A stretch of 49,483 bases of DNA from Chrysomallon squamiferum (Eukaryota > Mollusca > Gastropoda > Neomphalida > Peltospiridae), in assembly GCA_012295275.1 (NCBI GenBank), contig CM022677.1:16777278-16826760 (forward strand), given 5' to 3'. Under the pieces are notes generated by a model, which was not told the DNA's origin, did no database searches, and was given only the letters and a program-made list of their open reading frames with translations. Positions 11,744 through 20,280 of this stretch are shown piece after piece; within the stretch, counting starts at the first letter, position 1, and the number at the start of each line of letters is the position of its first letter. Position numbers and translations under genes: made by a program.

Positions 11744-11958
11744 TTAAGTTCTCAAACTATTTTTGTTACTACTATTGTCATAATTATTAATATCACCATC
11801 ATTATCCACATTATTACATTTTGTTTTCTTCTTAGTACATATAAGTTATATTTTTCAGGATTCTCGGTTCAGTTTCAAACAATGAGCATTTTGCTGAACA
11901 GTTTAAGTGCCCTGTTGGTTCTCCAATGAATCCAAAAAAGGAATGTCATTTGTGGTGA
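442..11958 (+). CDS. Neprilysin/ECE-like M13 zinc metallopeptidase gene, 3' part (16 exons seen)
   Basis: M13 peptidases are type II membrane or secreted zinc endopeptidases that cut small bioactive peptides outside the cell. Exons, joined by GT-AG sites with compatible phases: 442-644, 776-958, 1483-1569, 1960-2096, 2501-2594, 2953-3081, 3633-3731, 4030-4107, 4700-4803, 5257-5315, 6670-6721, [gap exon], 7274-7399, 7781-7846, 10512-10607, 11130-11206, 11859-11958. Together they give about 563 codons against roughly 750 in the family. Family landmarks in order: GGWPIT, LDQADFGLPSRDYYL, FPAAILQPPFYG, YDEDGNLNNWW, AQCFVSQYS, TLGENIADNGG, DVHSPNRFR, MNPKKECHLW. The membrane anchor exons lie left of the window. 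The HExxH exon is absent and probably lies in the N gap. The exon at 7274 has a 1-base frameshift, so the gene is either mis-assembled there or a recent pseudogene. Confidence 0.93.
776..958 (+). CDS. M13 peptidase exon (LDQADFGLPSRDYYL)
   Basis: 61 codons, phase 0 at both ends, donor gtaaga at 959. LDQADFGLPSRDYYL is a hallmark of neprilysin and ECE proteins, where it lies in the N-terminal domain and precedes the helix ending EIKIAN. Confidence 0.93.
1385..1435. repeat. (TG)n microsatellite
   Basis: About 25 TG units immediately before the exon starting at 1483. Confidence 0.95.
1483..1569 (+). CDS. M13 peptidase exon
   Basis: 29 codons, phase 0 to phase 0, with the acceptor after ttttcag and donor gtttgt. 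It encodes the segment RRDMSKLYHRFTIEQL, matching the family's variable helix with the [YF]xxxT[IV]xxL pattern. It sits between a (TG)n tract at 1385-1435 and a GT-rich intron start. Confidence 0.85.
1690..1800 (+). repeat. SINE-like remnant
   Basis: The stretch around 1720-1770 (gtgatatagtgattagatg, then ttgtcctcat) aligns by eye to 45645-45680 (gtgacatagtgactggact, then ttgtcctcct). The identity and order suggest two decayed copies of one short interspersed element. It lies in an intron of the M13 gene. Confidence 0.4.
1960..2096 (+). CDS. M13 peptidase exon (LDWLRYLQKMY)
   Basis: 45 codons plus 2 bases, acceptor ttttgcag, donor gtaagt at 2097. It encodes LDWLRYLQKMYEPFYNITI then VVVYTPEYFRNVLDLV, the usual M13 W-x-x-[YF]-[LF] block followed by the xxPxYF region. 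Confidence 0.9.
2105..2460. repeat. Degenerate (TAG)n/(GTA)n tract
   Basis: Intronic tract of imperfect TAG/TAA/GCA triplets. It gives a Val/Ile-rich open frame that is not a gene. Confidence 0.9.
2501..2594 (+). CDS. M13 peptidase exon (TVVNYLIWRIMQHR)
   Basis: Begins with one base completing a Lys codon (aa+g), ends in phase 0, donor gtaatt. TVVNYLIWRIMQHRINNL matches the conserved 'NYL-W-RxVxxxxxxL' helix of the M13 N-terminal domain. The preceding intron is a (TAG)n-rich tract. Confidence 0.92.
2953..3081 (+). CDS. M13 peptidase exon (WMSCVSYIRDNM)
   Basis: 43 codons, phase 0 at both ends, donor gtaata at 3082. It encodes RKRESAKWMSCVSYIRDNM and ATGRLFVDSYFTSEAKS, equivalent to the 'R...W..C...' and 'A.G.LYV...F....K' blocks of neprilysins. 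The Cys is one of the conserved disulfide cysteines. A TG/GA microsatellite follows directly. Confidence 0.92.
3108..3253. repeat. (GA)n-(TG)n-(GA)n compound microsatellite
   Basis: Starts 27 bases after the exon donor at 3082. The tract is of mixed dinucleotide repeats with short unique spacers. Confidence 0.95.
3633..3731 (+). CDS. M13 peptidase exon (LKADWMDEETRKKAISK)
   Basis: 33 codons, phase 0 at both ends, donor gtgaac. LLKADWMDEETRKKAISK is the family's 'L...WMD..T...A..K' helix before the IGYP loop. Confidence 0.93.
4030..4107 (+). CDS. M13 peptidase exon (QKIGYSND)
   Basis: 26 codons, phase 0 at both ends, acceptor tttcag, donor gtaagt. It encodes KNMLQKIGYSNDILNDT, matching the 'M...IGYPD.I.' segment of the family. 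A (TAG)n-like tract starts in the following intron. Confidence 0.9.
4700..4803 (+). CDS. M13 peptidase exon
   Basis: 34 codons plus 2 bases, acceptor gctttcag, donor gtaatg. The peptide EYFENIVMMLKHMFKNTAKYLRQPVDKT corresponds to the family's '[YF]F.N......[...]...L..PVDRTEW' region. The split Glu codon joins to W in the next exon (TEW). Confidence 0.9.
5257..5315 (+). CDS. M13 peptidase exon (VVNAFYEPSENSI)
   Basis: Completes a Glu codon then reads WSDSPAVVNAFYEPSENSI and ends in phase 1 at donor gtatgt. This is the conserved VNA[YF]Y.P..N.I block of the M13 catalytic domain, which lines the substrate pocket. Its Asn-Ala pair (NAFY) is present. Confidence 0.93.
5640..6600 (+). mobile_element. 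Decayed mariner-family transposase remnant
   Basis: Frame-shifting translation shows mariner landmarks in the right order. DISHGSI followed by QLGMTTVFAHWVQHL (about 5955-6025) matches the 'GISHGSV...LGM.KV.ARWVP' helix-turn-helix area. WVHHFEDETK (about 6127-6157) matches WVHHYDPETK. VHPPYSPVMAPS (about 6375-6410) matches HPPYSPDLAPSD, followed by the C-terminal YTKRIQ...KCVDCKRDY (to about 6535). Many stops and shifts make it inactive. The last acidic residue is lost: APS is followed by I instead of D. Terminal inverted repeats were not found by eye. It sits inside an M13 intron. Confidence 0.75.
6670..6721 (+). CDS. M13 peptidase exon (FPAAILQPPFYG)
   Basis: Acceptor tttcag, phase matches the previous exon (a|cc = Thr), donor gtgagt at 6722. 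It encodes TFPAAILQPPFYGKDYP, the FPA.ILQPPF[FY] motif that stands directly before the HExxH exon in this family. The next exon is not in the bases before the gap. Confidence 0.93.
6784..6983. other. Assembly gap of 200 N
   Basis: A run of exactly 200 N, probably a placeholder of arbitrary length. By family order, the missing exon with the zinc-binding HExxH helix (between FPAAILQPPF and YDEDGNL) should lie here. No such exon is visible in 6722-6783 or 6984-7273. Confidence 0.98.
7080..7245. repeat. (AAAT)n and (AAT)n/(ATT)n tract
   Basis: Tetra- and trinucleotide repeats between the assembly gap and the frameshifted exon. They could fold as an AT-rich hairpin and may be why assembly failed nearby. 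Confidence 0.9.
7274..7399 (+). CDS. M13 peptidase exon with a 1-base frameshift
   Basis: Acceptor ttttag at 7268-7273, donor gtaaat at 7400. The first part reads SQYDEDGNLNNWWEKVSQSK, the second AQCFVSQYSKYEV; both are strongly conserved M13 blocks. They lie in different frames, joined at the A6 run 7342-7347. Removing one A would restore the family pattern; as written the frame hits TAG at 7363-7365. Either an assembly indel in a homopolymer or a real disabling mutation. Confidence 0.9.
7666..7743. repeat. (GA)n microsatellite
   Basis: About 38 GA units ending 37 bases before the GENIAD exon. Confidence 0.97.
7781..7846 (+). CDS. M13 peptidase exon with GENIAD zinc-ligand motif
   Basis: 22 codons, acceptor tttcag after a long (GA)n tract, phase 0. 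TLGENIADNGGVKAAYA contains ENIAD, whose Glu is the third zinc ligand and whose Asp orients the zinc-binding His. The best donor is the weak gtctgt at 7847, because it joins AAYA to ALEKWL of the next exon as in ECE (AAYxAxxxWL). Confidence 0.92.
7855..8045. repeat. (GTA)n-rich tract after the GENIAD exon
   Basis: Starts within about 10 bases of the inferred donor at 7847. It gives Ser- or Val-rich open frames that are repeat artefacts. Confidence 0.85.
8225..8580. repeat. Degenerate about 55-60-bp tandem repeat leading into the 89-bp array
   Basis: Shorter, diverged units built on tctgtttatc...tatctatttat...attattatttagtttattatgtc. The following 89-bp unit holds the same block plus an added segment of about 34 bases. 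Confidence 0.8.
8560..10425. repeat. 89-bp minisatellite, about 21 copies
   Basis: The word gtctgtttaccaatg recurs at 8597, 8686, 8774 and so on to 10382, a period of 88-90 bases. Unit content: tctgtttaccaatg, tatttgtttatttatatt, attatttagtttattatgtc, then tctatgtttaaattactgtg. Copies differ by single-base indels (T4 or T5; caatg or aatg). It lies in the intron between the GENIAD and LFFVSVAQ exons. Because 89 is not a multiple of 3, the open frames across it rotate through all three phases. Confidence 0.97.
10512..10607 (+). CDS. M13 peptidase exon (LFFVSVAQ)
   Basis: 32 codons, acceptor attacag, donor gtaaat, phase 0 at both ends. It encodes ALEKWLDEGKGEKLLPGLN then FTHKQLFFVSVAQ, the conserved '(L)PGL..[ST]..QLFF[VI][SG][FY]AQ' block. 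It follows the 89-bp minisatellite intron. Confidence 0.94.
10710..10945. repeat. (AAAT)n, (CTT)n and (ATT)n tract
   Basis: Run of AAAT units near 10715-10755, TTC units at 10808-10857, then ATT/TCA units to 10945. Intronic. Confidence 0.93.
11130..11206 (+). CDS. M13 peptidase exon (DVHSPNRFR)
   Basis: 25 codons plus 2 bases, donor gtaagt. AWCGKYTKNGAKYY and VADVHSPNRFR match VWC...R.E.......D.HSP...R; the HSP His stabilises the transition state in neprilysin. It splices to AG|G = Arg. Confidence 0.94.
11280..11750. repeat. (AAC)n, (AAT)n, poly-T and (GTA)n tracts
   Basis: Dense triplet repeats, plus a T run of about 36 at 11519-11555, in the last intron of the M13 gene. Confidence 0.93.
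11859..11958 (+). CDS. M13 peptidase last exon and stop (CHLW)
   Basis: Completes Arg, then ILGSVSNNEHFAEQFKCPVG and SPMNPKKECHLW followed by TGA at 11956-11958. M13 proteins end in a C-x-x-W or C-x-V-W tail, so the C-terminus is complete and canonical. Confidence 0.95.
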
Positions 11959-12111
11959 AACGTTACTGGTGTCACAGTATGAATGAAACATGTCTCCATA
12001 ATTATGAAACCATAATTATGTGTTGTATGTTTCTGTGATATTGCTATAACTTTTGCTGTTTTTTTTTTTAAAACAAATATTTACTGTTTTTGAAAATCCT
12101 GTGGCAGCACA

Positions 12112-12117
12112 AATAAA
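12112..12117 (+). promoter_or_regulatory. Polyadenylation signal AATAAA of the M13 gene
   Basis: The canonical hexamer lies about 155 bases after the stop codon, with a T-rich stretch downstream. It is the likely 3' end of the neprilysin-like transcript. Confidence 0.6.
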
Positions 12118-12189
12118 CATTCTTGTTTAAAATTCTTCGTATTATTATTATTTAGTTCTGTTTGACTGACCAATGGTTATTAATGCAAA

Positions 12190-12755
12190 ATAATGATAAC
12201 ACTACTGATATAATTAAATACTGACACATGAACCTATATAATGAAAAATGAAACAAAAACCTGTGTCCTAAATAATGAAAAAAACAACAGTCTGTGTCTT
12301 TGTTAAGAAAACATGAACCTGTCATTTGAATAAAGAAACACAGACGTGTCATGAATAATGAAAAATGGTTCTGCATCCCAAATAACAAAATATTAATCTA
12401 AGCCTAAAACAGGGTAACATGAACATGTAATGAACTTGAACCTAAATCTTGAATAATTTTGTTTTAATATGACGTAGATACTGACACCTGAATGTACATC
12501 TTGAATGATGAAAAAGAATGATATAGCTTTAAAAAAGAAAACAGTAACGTATATCTTTAATATGTAAAATAAAATTAGTTTGAATAATGAAGTATTAGTC
12601 TGACCTAAATACTGAAAACTGAACATATCTAGTAAAATGTAACGATAAAAAATGATGCCTTAAAAAATATAACAAGAACCTGTATTTTGAATAATTAAAA
12701 ATGAACTTATATCTAGGAATGTGAAACAGAAACCTACATCTCGATTAATAAACCA
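12190..12755. repeat. Degenerate about 30-bp tandem array
   Basis: Diverged units of the form aacctgtgtc..(t)gaataatgaaaa.. recur through this stretch and grade into the uniform 24-bp array that follows. Confidence 0.7.
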
Positions 12756-13013
12756 TTAGCCTGTGTTAATAACGAAACATTAAGCTGTGTTAATAACGAA
12801 ACATTAAGCTGTGTTAATAACGAGACATTAAGCTGTGTTAATAACGAAACATTAAGCTATGTTAATAACGAAACATTAAGCTGTGTTAATAACGAAACAT
12901 TAAGCTGTGTTAATAACGAAACATTAAGTTATGTTAATAACGAAACATTAAGCTGTGTTAATAACGAAACATTAAGCTGTGTTAATAACGAAACAATAAG
13001 TTATGTTAATAAT
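12755..13013. repeat. 24-bp tandem repeat, 11 copies
   Basis: Unit taagctgtgttaataacg + aaacat, 24 bases, with rare substitutions (gtgtt or atgtt; aaac or gaga). There are no variable spacers, so it is a minisatellite. It lies between the M13 poly(A) site and P4HA-like copy A. Confidence 0.97.
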
Positions 13014-13264
13014 TAGGAACATCATTGATCAAATGTCTTCTAAATTTTCATATCTAGGCAGACTTTAACTAATTTCACATATTTTTCGTAGATTTCTTTC
13101 ATTTACAAAGCCTATTCAGTACGTTTGCAGACGCTATATACTGTCTGAGGTTCAACACGAAACATTAGTTTAGTGACTAAAATAATGCACTAATGGGAAT
13201 CACTATATAACACAGCGGATCATATTCTAGTAATGCATTTCCATATTTGTTGATATTAATTTTT

Positions 13265-13891
13265 TCTTACCTCGTTCTGGTCCAGGACCTAACACTAACT
13301 GTTCATTTGTTAGATGTAAGGCCTCTTGTATATGTCCAACGAATTCTCTACCATGAATTGCATAGTCAAGAAGTTCTATCCTTGATACTTTATCAATCTT
13401 TATATATATATAGCATTCATTTATAAAACATTCTGCCAATTGTTTTCGCGTTTAATTTGTGTGTATTTTGATGATCAAACAGATATGCAGCCTTCTAAAT
13501 CTTCGTAAGTTGGGAGAGATATTCACTAATTTCCTCTGGTTTGCATAGATATGTTTCAGAGAGATCATTTTCCTCATGTGTAGGTTTTCCATCGCGATCC
13601 CAGCTCGAAGTGAAAAGTTTAATATATAAAAAGGCACCAATCGGGTTGGCTACGTAATGATTCGGATCTTTTAAAGTCTTCAAACAGTGCTTTTCCATTT
13701 TTTTTTTTTTTCTGAAATTGTTCTGAGTTAATCTAATTTCATTTCGAATTATATACACGTGAGTAATTTCTTAATACGTTAGGCAAGACTTTTCCGTAAA
13801 CTACAGAGCTGTTCAGGTGTGATACAGATGAATATAGCTCGGAATTCACAACTGATAATACAAGGAATAAAACGAAGTGTTGCCGAAACAT
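13265..13891 (-). pseudogene. P4HA-like copy A: N-terminal fragment, broken
   Basis: Remnant of the alpha subunit of prolyl 4-hydroxylase, an ER enzyme that hydroxylates prolines in collagen-like chains. From a Met at 13891 it reads a signal-like FVLFLVLSVV then NSELYSSVSHLNSSV. After frameshifts come KHCLKTLKDPNHYVANPIGA, the SWDRD block, the YEDLEG region and RIELLDYAIHGREFVGHIQ up to LTNEQLVLGPGPERGKK. It then stops at about 13265; the catalytic half is absent. Several frameshifts and an A-rich stretch break it. Sequence resembles copies B, C and F. Confidence 0.88.
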
Positions 13892-13999
13892 GTTTTGTTC
13901 GTCGTATAAATGTGTTAAGTGAAGCGAGTTCGTAACACATTTGCTTTACGAACAGGGTTTAATGAACGGCTCTCAAAACTAACGTCAGTCAGAAGTCAC

Positions 14000-14570
14000 A
14001 GATATGGTTAAATTACAGAACATCTAAATGTAAATATTAATTTGGTTTATGTTGCTATTGAGGCAAGTCCATTTTCAAATTCGGTATAAAATAAACTCTA
14101 TGGAAATATCTTTAAAAAATTGAAAATTGAAAATTGTTATTAACTAGAGATGAACAGTGGGAAGCTGTATTTGGTTTGTGGTACCACAAATAAATATACA
14201 GTAAAACAACTAAAGCAAGTTTATTAGCTACTGCTATCATGTTCTGACCTGTGTTTTGCTATGATAAAACAGTCCGGGCTCTGGTTTTGAAATCAGAAAA
14301 GCGAATATTTGAAGTAAACAAAAACTTTGGTGAAATCTTTTTAGCTGAAGTTGCTGTTGACTACTATATTTCAATGAACTGGTTAATGTTCATTAAGATA
14401 AACCGTATTGCGTTAGTATTTACTTTAATGCTGTCTCTGAGTTAAAGATATATATTGTTTATAGGGTTGGTGCGTGTATGTATGCGTTGAATATTTTTAT
14501 AATATATTTACATGCATACTGCAGTTACTACTACAACATCTACAGCTTTCACTATACCTTTCTGGAGTAC
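14000..14570. other. Intergenic, no gene recognised
   Basis: AT-rich unique sequence. A 64-codon open frame at 14251-14445 (+) has no recognisable motif and no supporting signals. The segment contains the left edge of the about 550-bp repeat units. Confidence 0.6.
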
Positions 14571-14655
14571 TAAAAACGTGTTCAAACCATTCAATTAATT
14601 CATTTGCTGTCTGCCAACTTGAGGTTGCAGCCGAGGTGGCCGTGTTTTCACTACA

Positions 14656-14713
<58 letters not shown>

Positions 14714-15196
14714 CAGACACAGCTCTTCCAGTCTTGTGACTTTCTTCAATACTCCAGTCACCTCACCAGTGACGTTGTGTATTAGTTTGACGTCATCCAT
14801 ATCCCTACAGCTGTATAAAAGAATGCATAGTAAGACTTTAAAACGAGATATAGTTACGGGAGATTATTTAATTAGAAAAATAATTAGATTACTAACAAAA
14901 ACTCTATTGTTAACAACGTTTATGTCTGTATGTATGTCTCTCTTCCTCTCTGTGTTCGTATGTGTGTCTAGGCGTATCTGCGTATGTGTGTTCGTGTGCG
15001 TGTGTGTGTGTGTGTTTCTCTGTGTGTGCGTGTTTTAACATATTTTAAACATTCTATAAAAATGTTATTGTATTCTCGAATCGATGGTGTTAACACCTTT
15101 CCCGCCAGGAATTTAAGAACGTTCAAACCATTCAATTAATTCATTTGCTGTCTGCCAACTTCAGGTTGCAGCTGAGGTGGCCATGTTTTCACTACA

Positions 15197-15248
<52 letters not shown>

Positions 15249-15759
15249 CAGACACTCCTCTTCCAGTGTTGTCATGACTTTCTTCAATACTCCAGTCACC
15301 AGATCGATGACGTTGTTGTGTGTTAGTTTGACGTCACTTTGAGAGCCGTGTGAAAGAATGCATAGTAAGACTTTAAAACGAGATATAGTTATGGGAGATT
15401 GTTTAATTAGAAAAATAATTAGATTACTAACACAAACTCTATTGTTATCAATGTTCATGTCTGTATGTATGTCTCTCTTACTCTCTGTGTTCGTATGTGT
15501 CTCTAGGCGTATCTGCGTATGTGTGTTCGTGTGTGTGTGGATGTGTGGGTGAGTGGGTGAGTGTGTGTGCGTGTTTTAAAATATTTTAAACATTCTATAA
15601 AAAATGTTATTGTGTTCTCGAAGTGATGCTGTAAAAATCTTTCCCTCCAGGAATTTAATAACACTCTCTGGTACTAAAAACGTGTTCAAACCATTCAATT
15701 AATTCATTTGCTGGCTGTCAACTTGAGGTTACAGCCTAGGTGGCCATGTTTTCACTACA

Positions 15760-15829
<70 letters not shown>

Positions 15830-16750
15830 CACATACGGCTTTTTCTGTATTGTCTTGACTGTCTTCAATACTGCATACAGCTGAAGGATGATGTTGTTGA
15901 CTGTTCGGTTCCCGTCATCCGGAATCACACATCTGTATACAAGAATGCATAGTAAGACTTTAAAAGGAGATGTAGTTACGGGAGATTATTTAATTAGAAA
16001 AATAATTAGATTAGTAACAAAAACTCTATTGTTAACAACGTTCATGTCTGTATGTATGTCCCTCTTCCTCTCTGTGTTCGTATGTGTGTCTAGGCATATC
16101 TGCGTATGTGTGTTCATATGTGTGTGTGTGTGTGTGTTTCGTGTGTGTGTGTGTGTTTCTGTGTGTGTGTGTGTGTGTTTTTTAACATATTTTAAACACT
16201 CTATGTGTGTGTTGTTTTCTGTGTGTTTCTGTGTGTTAATAACGTGTTTTGTGTTCAAACCATTCAGTGTGCCTGTTTTGAGGTTGCACATATTTTAAAC
16301 ACTCTATAAATATGTTTTTCCAGTGTTGTCGTGACGTTGTTCAATGTTAGATATAGCTGAAGGAGGTAGCTGTTGGATTTTTGTTTGAAGTCATCCGTAT
16401 ACAGAAAGCTGTGGAAAAGAATGCATAGTAAGACTTTAGAACGAGATATAGTTACGGGAGATTATTTAATTGGAAAAATAATTAGATTACTAACACAAAC
16501 TGTATTGTTATCAACGTTTATGTCTGTATGTATGTCTCTCTTCCTCTCTGTGTTCGTGTGTGTGTCTAGGCGTATCTGCGTATGTGTGTATGTAAGTGTT
16601 TGTGTTCGTGTTTTTTGTTTGTTTGTGTGTGTGTGTGTGTTAACATATTTTAAACATTCTACGAAAAATGTTATTGTTCTTGAAGTGATACTATTAACAC
16701 CTTTTCGGGCTTGAATCTGTTATCTGTTTTGGTTCTAATCTTGAGGTTAA
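14570..16750. repeat. Four tandem units of about 550 bp
   Basis: Units begin near 14575, 15115, 15680 and (shortened) 16250. Common blocks in order: gttcaaaccattcaattaat, ggtggccatgttttcactac, an (AAT)n tract, cttcaatactccagtcacct, gaatgcatagtaagacttta, gtttaattagaaaaataatt, a TCTGTATGTATGTC-type TG-rich stretch and catattttaaacattctata. The fourth lacks the (AAT)n and most of the left part. Each carries a similar about 60-codon frame starting MHSKTLKRDIVTGDYLI, rich in Cys/Val where it enters the TG repeat. Confidence 0.92.
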
Positions 16751-16849
16751 AGTTGAGGCTGTCATATTTTCACTGAAAAAAAATTTGAAAAACTGGGGAG
16801 AGAAAGTGGAAAAGAAATTGTTCGAACAGAATTGCAACAATTCGTAGAT

Positions 16850-18494
16850 TTAAAAAAAAAAAAATGATAATAAAAAACAAAAAAAACAACGAAATATAAC
16901 AAAAAAAAAAAAAACAATCATAATAACAACAACTACTACAATAATAATAATAAGAAGAAGAAGAAGAAGAAGTGTACAGATCAGCATTCTTATACTAAAT
17001 ATAAGTGTACGTCTTATGTCTCTAATCTGTATATCAAAGTAAGCTAACAGGTGACTTTTTGTTACGTAGATCATATAAAAATAGCGACTCACTGGAACAC
17101 AAGACACATGTAGCTCATAAGTGTAGATATAAACAGTAAAAATATGAAATGATTTACATTTGTCAGCTTTGTGAGAAGACAAATAATTTAAATAAAGACG
17201 ATAAAGACAACCAAATCATGTCCAATAAACAAAACAAACAAACAAACTGGTAAACAGAAAATAATACAATTATATGAGATAGCATTATTATTACATTTTT
17301 CACTAGCTCCTTGCACACACCAGCGCGGTAAGTAAACTTTCGTAGTTGTACAATACATTTTCAGGTGAGTGTCTACCTCATGTTTTTTCACCTGTTTATA
17401 ATGACAGTATAATGAGCAGTTTGTTTGTCACCTGCACATCAATAACAATTATAATGCTTTTATGTTTCCACTGAAAATGAAAACAAATACAATAACATTT
17501 TATAGACTCGTTCGAAAGTGTGATAAACCAACACGAAAATTAAATGAGAACGAAGCAATGAATTAAGAAAGGAAGAAAGAAAGAACGAAAGGAAGCAACG
17601 AAAGGAAGGAAAGACGGAAGGGTGAATAAATCTGTTATTTAAGGACACAGATTTGTGTGCGTCAAAACTGTTGTTAACAACTGTTGAGATAAAATAAGAG
17701 TAAGTCTGTAGTCACCGCTTCAGGACTACATATTTACAATTAGCTGGAAGTGCTATTTTATATAGACAATCCTATAAACAGAATAACATGTGCCAGCTAT
17801 TGTTTCACCTTCCTGTTTGATCTGTATACGACTTATTTTTCCTTTTTCCCCTTTCTGTTATTATTATTAAACCAGTTTGATGTTTAAAAATATAACTTAA
17901 AACAGAGCAGCTTTGTAAAGTCTCATGAAAAGCCACTACGATACAAATGCATGAATATAAAGCAATGAAAACCAGCGAAGTCATAAGTTACTGGCCCTTA
18001 GGACACTTTTATAGTAATGCTATTCATATAGAAAACAAATGATAAGTATACCTTAATTTGCTTGCTTTGTTGCATATTATAATGATCCATTAAATAATTT
18101 AATAAAAGTCACAATAATGTTTTATTGACATTTCAGATAAAGTGGAGGGCTACAGTGTGGGAAGGGCTACACTGTGGACAGAAATGGTGTAGAAAGTAGG
18201 ACATGGTGGACAGAAAGAGGGTAGTAAGAGGACGCCAAAAGACAGTAGTATTGGGTGTTAGTATAGTTTTAAGGGTGTTTTAAACAGGTTTTTCTTTGAC
18301 AATAAAATTTCACGTATTTCAGAGATTGATGAGTCGTAGAGAACAGCATTTATTCATGACACTTTTTAAACAGGCTGTTATTTTAACAGGATGATATTCT
18401 TACATGAAAATATTTACAGGAATTACTAATATTAACATTAAATTTAACCTTAAATCAACACTAACACCAAACCTTATGAAGTTAGTTGATGAAA

Positions 18495-18531
<37 letters not shown>

Positions 18532-19340
18532 GTCTACCTTTCATCAATTAGCTTCCTAAGGGATTTTATGTCTGAACAAAGATGGCTGTCTCGGTTAAGA
18601 TTATTTCATCGACACACACACACACATGCACAAACAAACACACACACACACACGTTTAACATAACTACATATATATTTTTTTTTTATGCCGGCTATTTTT
18701 TTGGTGTTTTTTTTTACTTTAATCGCAAGGTCAGTGGATCAAGTTACATCCAACACGTAATGTTTGTTTCTCATGTAGATCAGATAAAAACAGTGTGTCA
18801 CAGTAGAACTCTGGTATATATTTTACACACATACACACACATACATAACAAATAAAATAAAATAAAACAATATAGAATACATTGTAGTTTCAATATTGCT
18901 GCCTACCTGAAAAGTCCTGATTGGTAATTCCTTAGTAGATTTCCATTTAATGGTTAAACTATTGATCACTGAGGAGAAGGACCTAAAAATAAATAAAATA
19001 AAATAAAATAAATTAAATTAAATAAGACAGATCATATAAAAATGTGGCATACTTTTTCAAGTAGCACATAGAACTACAATAGAATGATGACGAATATGAT
19101 GATGATATTGATAATTATGATGATGATGGTGATAATAATAATGGAATTAATTTAACACTACTATTACTAACATTTTAACATCAGCGGCTGCTATCGTTAT
19201 ACTACTAGTACTGCCACTTCCACTATTGAAACTCATACTATTACATCTACTGGCCCTATTACAAGTATTACTATTATCACTATTACCACTACCACTACAG
19301 ATTTATTAATGTATGCATTACAAAAAGTATTATCATTATA

Positions 19341-19371
<31 letters not shown>

Positions 19372-19696
19372 TCCTCCGTTAGCCACAGTCTCAGAAATGA
19401 AAATTAACTGTGCACAGATCATCAGAAACATTTGTGTATATTTCGATATGTTGGATATTCGCTTACAGCGTTCAAACTGAACCAGTAAGAACTCTGTAGT
19501 GCACCGATATATGAGGAGGTCACCATGTTGTAATTGTACAAACAGCTCATGTTCCCTAGGTCAGATTTTGCAATATAGGCAATATGTGCAAAATAATGGC
19601 TGAACTCCAAAATGTGAACGTGATTGTAAATGTGAACGTGATTCTGTAAGGTAGTTTAATAGTTGACATAATAACTATCTTTATTGTTGCATTTGC

Positions 19697-19784
<88 letters not shown>

Positions 19785-20000
19785 TTCATTCATTTATTAT
19801 AGTAAAAAATGTTATACTAGTAACCAATTCTGTTAGTTTTATTATTTTTAATTTAGAATTCACATTCGCACTATAGGCAATATGTGCATGATAATGGCTG
19901 AACTCGTAAAATATTTATACAAAATGCTTTTCAGTTTTAACTTTTTTTGGAGAAAACACGTCTCCCAAAATATGACCTAGGGGACATGGGTTATTTGCAT
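16850..20000. other. Intergenic, low-complexity rich, no gene recognised
   Basis: Holds poly-A/AAG tracts (16850-16970), GAA-rich sequence (17560-17620), (CA)n at 18498-18525 and 18613-18655, AAT/ATG tracts (19085-19140), poly-T (19347-19371) and ATT/TTTA repeats (19695-19800). Two similar phrases, gcaatatgtgcaaaataatggctgaactc (about 19575-19605) and a near copy at about 19876-19903, suggest a small duplication. No exon or RNA gene is supported. Confidence 0.6.
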
Positions 20001-20127
20001 AATTTCAAAATGTACATAGATACCAAACAAACATATCTGAATAAATATCTTAACAAATATATTTAAATAATAAACCAGTTTCCAGGATCTGAGCAGAGTG
20101 AACGTTATGAACTATTTCATTTATTCT

Positions 20128-20215
20128 TCTGGATTTGTGGATCATGGCCACTTGAACAGATGTTCCTTTACTCAAATCCAGTAAGTTCATATCCATTTCG
20201 AACCAATGAGAACAT
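20128..20215 (-). pseudogene. Extra C-terminal P4HA-like tail downstream of copy B
   Basis: About 85 bases resemble the last 28 codons of the P4HA-like genes: on the + strand ttattcttctggattt..catggcc..cttgaacag and aaatccagtaagtt..atccatttcgaacc. It lies about 70 bases past copy B's stop and implies a partial tandem duplication. The counterpart exists after copy E (about 43410-43492). Confidence 0.7.
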
Positions 20216-20280
20216 CTTTACAAATAACCATTGAATTTATGAGAAAACTATCTTATTCTAGCATGTTAACCACATCTCAC

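Noticed and set aside
12755-13013. CRISPR-like array
   Set aside because: 24-bp units are directly adjacent with no unique spacers, in an intron-bearing animal genome; it is a minisatellite.
14824-16610. A gene family of four small membrane proteins (MHSKTLKRD...)
   Set aside because: The frames lie inside tandem repeats and run into TG microsatellite; similarity is explained by recent duplication. Kept only as a finding.
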